Part shown: one piece after another, positions 61,001 through 64,000 of the stretch | Layout of the letters: the number at the start of each line of letters is the position of its first letter | How positions within the stretch are numbered: the stretch's first letter is position 1 | Assembly: GCA_025345505.1 (NCBI GenBank) | Contig: JANVCC010000020.1 | Coordinates: forward strand, 51,943,523 to 52,007,522 | Direction of reading: 5' to 3' | Origin: Todiramphus chloris collaris | Lineage: Eukaryota > Chordata > Aves > Coraciiformes > Alcedinidae | Length of the DNA: 64,000 nt | The notes under the pieces: generated by a model | Databases searched by the model: none | What the model was told of the DNA's origin: nothing | What the model saw: only the letters and a program-made list of their open reading frames with translations | Made by a program: the position numbers and the translations under genes

Positions 61001-64000
61001 AGATCAAGACACAGAATTTACACTTTATTCCATTTCTATGAAATGAGCATTTAAAGGTCAGGAAGAAAGGCTAGTATTTGCATTTAAATGGAGATATTTT
61101 AAGTTGAAATGGTGATTGCTGACCTCTGTCCTGACTCAAGTGGATTTTTGTTTTGTTTTTAGGACTCAGAATAAGGCATCAAAGAAAAGGGGGGAAATAC
61201 TATAAATCAGTAAAATGCTAAACTAGCTCTCAGGCTCTACTTTGTTGCTACCTATTTGCATATAGTCTTCATCAAACTGTTCTGTGTTTTTTGTAGTTTT
61301 AAATAAATCTTTGGCCTCTACAGCACAGCCACTGTAAAGTCTTCTGAAGGTGAATATTTTTGCAAATCTGAGGAATCTGGCTAAGCAAATACTACGTAAG
61401 TTCACATATTTAAGCTCTCCGTTCTCTCAGAGCACACATATTTCTCACTTCGTGCATGAGGCACCCAAGAAGTTTATGCTGTTTCACAGCCTATGGTTCA
61501 GCACAATGTGTACCTGAGAGAGCTGCAACATTTTCATTGTGTATTAGCGGTGCACAAACTGATATTCCAACTCTGGAACTACACAGAAGTGTCTCATTTG
61601 AAGCATATTTTTCTTTCTGCCTACTTAATGCTGATGGATGGGATGGTGGTAACCTCCAGACTCAGTTATGTGTTACCCTCTGGAGCAAATAATGCTTGTA
61701 TTGCACTGTGTGGTTGGGAGTTGAAGCTTGTTTCTCACATTAATTTGTGTTGAGTAGAAATATTAATGTGGCAAAGATGGCTTTTCCCAGTCTCCTCTTG
61801 ATCTGTGACAGGTGTAGGCTAGATGAAAGATGATGGTACAGTTGTGACTTCTCTGTTGGTTCCAGCTGGGGCCAGACAGTGTTAATAGAGAAGTCACAAT
61901 CCTGAGATTCAGATTTGCTCTCATTATAATGCTGACACCCATTCTGCTGATAGCACTCCAGGTAAGACTTGAGGAAACTTGTCTGCGTACAGAGTTTTTG
62001 CGTGATTTTTTTCTTAGTGTCACACCGCCTACAAGTGTGTGTGGAAAAAATATCACATAACCTTCTGAGAACTGCCTCTGAGATGTCACCTGCATCAGCT
62101 TCTGAGCTGTCAAGATTGGCAGCAGAATTTTCACTTACTTGTTAAAGAACTGTCTCACTACAGGCGTCTGCTGCACTGGAAATAATGCACAGAAAACAGG
62201 GGAGACACATAGAAAATGTCCAGCCTGAAAGACACTTAAAAAGATACTAGGATTTGAGGAGAAGCCGCCTATACTTAAAACTCTGATAAGTAACTATGAA
62301 TTTTGTGTGCAATATATTATGCTGTAGATAATCTCTGTAATTTGGTAGCATTCGGATTGCCTTTCTATTTACTCTTTTTTAATATAGGCTAGATGTTTCA
62401 AATTCGATAAAGAGGGAGTTTGAGTAGTTTCAGGTATTTCACTGATGACATCTTCCTGAACATTTCTAGGCTTAAAACTTCATGATGGAGGTCTGGTTGC
62501 ATCAATATGAAATGCTCATATGAGCTCTTGGGAGCTAGCTGGCCAAACTGGCATGTGCACCTAGTCAAAGAACTGGAGGAAAAAAACCACAGCGGGAGAA
62601 GTTTTTATTACCCTTTGGTAATGATAATGTCTTAAGATTTACTGGTAATAAAATGTTCAGCTAGAAATACGAGGTTTTAATTGATCCTGCCCTTTTAATA
62701 AATCACATCCAGTCTTAAAGATTCCTGCTCCCACAGACTTCAACAGGGGTGAAGGGTCATCTCTTTGCAACTGCTTGCTTCTCAAAAAAAGAAATCCTTC
62801 TTTTCTCAGTCCCCAGTTAGGAGCAAAACAAGATATTGAATTTCTAGTTTTGTCTGTGCTGCCTCATGAGTGACTTCCAAAGCTGCTGGGGTGACTTCTG
62901 TTTTTTTTCTGAAAATACTGCATTGCGGTATATCTTGGTCTTGTAGTTCTGAGGTGTCAATACATTTGTGCAGTGAGAAACACGCTTTCCTTTTTTGAAC
63001 ATGACTTTTTGAGTCTTGCTACTATGGAAGGGAGTGTTTTTCTCCCTGTGTTGTTTCTTACTTATTAATTATATTTATTAGTTATGATTAATGTTGATCA
63101 TCCCTCTTCAGTTTCTGGTGTCAGTTTGTTAGCAAGAACCCCATCTCCCCAAGATGGACTTTCTCTTTCCTTATTAATGCTGAAGATGCCAGTGCTCATG
63201 GCTGAGCAGTCAAGTAAATGAAAGTTCACAGCTTCCTGCAGTTGTGTTCCCCAGTGACAAATTTCTGCCTAAAGAGATGCTGGTTGAGTGCTGGTATATT
63301 CTATTTTTGCTTTTAAAGGAATGTATTTAAGACTAATGAGTTTACTTTGTGTGTATGGAACATTACATATGTATGTAAATAAAGTAATTATTTGATTTTT
63401 AGCTGCAAAAGGAGTCAGATCTTCAGAAGAGACTTAGAATATTTTTATAAATATGTTTGAGCTCTTCCACCTTTATTTCATGAAAGATTTGTCATATTTT
63501 TGACATCCTTTGATGTGGCTTTTGGGAGAATATAAAAAAAAAAGTACATGTTTTCGGTAGTAAACAGTTCATTGTGCTAGCAACTGGAGCCAGTCTAAGT
63601 GTTCCTACAGGAACAAGACTGACATCTCCTGAATAAGAATTTAAATTAGTTCCACTTTTCAAGTTTTGAGCATCAAATGCTTACTTTTGACCTTGAGCTT
63701 AACCACTGTGAGGGTTTATTGTCTGGATATTATGAGTATAGACAGCGTGTCTGTAGACCAGCATCTTTACCTTAATTGTGTGACAGGAGGTTATGCTATT
63801 CTTACTAAACAAGATGTGCTTGTAGATGTAAAATCTCTATCTACTAAAACTGTAAGTACGTATTTCACCGTCAGAAAGTAACAACATATTCTGTCTTAGC
63901 TGAGGAAGGTGGGACTATTTAAAACCCAAGATTGTTAGTATAGATGCTCCTAAATCCAGGGCTCATTCATCAATTTTACAATCAGAGCAGCAAAAATAAG
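58011..64000. other. Unique non-coding DNA to the window end
   Basis: No recognisable gene. Frames of 60-120 codons overlap on both strands, such as the pair of minus-strand frames at 60143-60422. Short A and T runs occur at 58251-58264 and 63533-63542. The exon-like segment at 61866 is listed separately. Confidence 0.65.
61866..61961 (+). other. Exon-like 96-bp segment with hydrophobic peptide
   Basis: An acceptor-like CTTCTCTGTTGGTTCCAG ends at 61865, and a strong donor CCAG|GTAAGA lies at 61961/61962. The 96 bases between are exactly 32 codons and fully open in phase 0. The second half encodes an uncharged hydrophobic run (FALIIMLTPILLIAL) after a basic RFRF, as in a membrane helix entered from the cytosolic side. 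I do not recognise the protein. A 123-codon frame on the other strand (61763-62134) covers the same DNA and competes with this reading. It may be a chance pairing. Confidence 0.2.

Overview
This window looks like non-coding vertebrate nuclear DNA, most likely from a bird. It is A+T-rich (roughly 60% by eye) and poor in CpG. It has no bacterial-style gene packing, and its open frames are short and overlap on both strands. The diagnostic features are four CR1 non-LTR retrotransposon copies, three of them short 3' ends. CR1 with the (ATTCTRTG)n tail dominates avian genomes and is also found in crocodilians and turtles. The low density of other repeats favours a bird, but the species cannot be named. 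No rRNA, tRNA, CRISPR array, recognisable cellular gene or CpG island was found.

Layout: 1-28.5 kb is unique intergenic or intronic sequence with two short CR1 3' ends (about 4.2 kb and 8.6 kb), several microsatellites, a small tandem duplication and a few weak exon- or promoter-like signals. 28.56-31.39 kb is a long but decayed CR1 copy, with endonuclease and reverse transcriptase still readable across frameshifts and stops. 31.4-56 kb is again mostly unique sequence with a fourth CR1 fragment (37.0 kb), a 27-bp tandem duplication, a G15 tract and microsatellites. 56-58 kb holds a CCAAT/TATA pair, a perfect CArg-type SRF site abutting a G-quadruplex motif, and a probable ancient MIR SINE relic. 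58-64 kb is unique, with one exon-like segment at 61.87 kb.

The CR1 remnants are the only features called with high confidence. Exon-like and promoter-like entries are candidates based on local sequence alone. I found no new multi-gene system; the window reads as a gene desert or a large intron.
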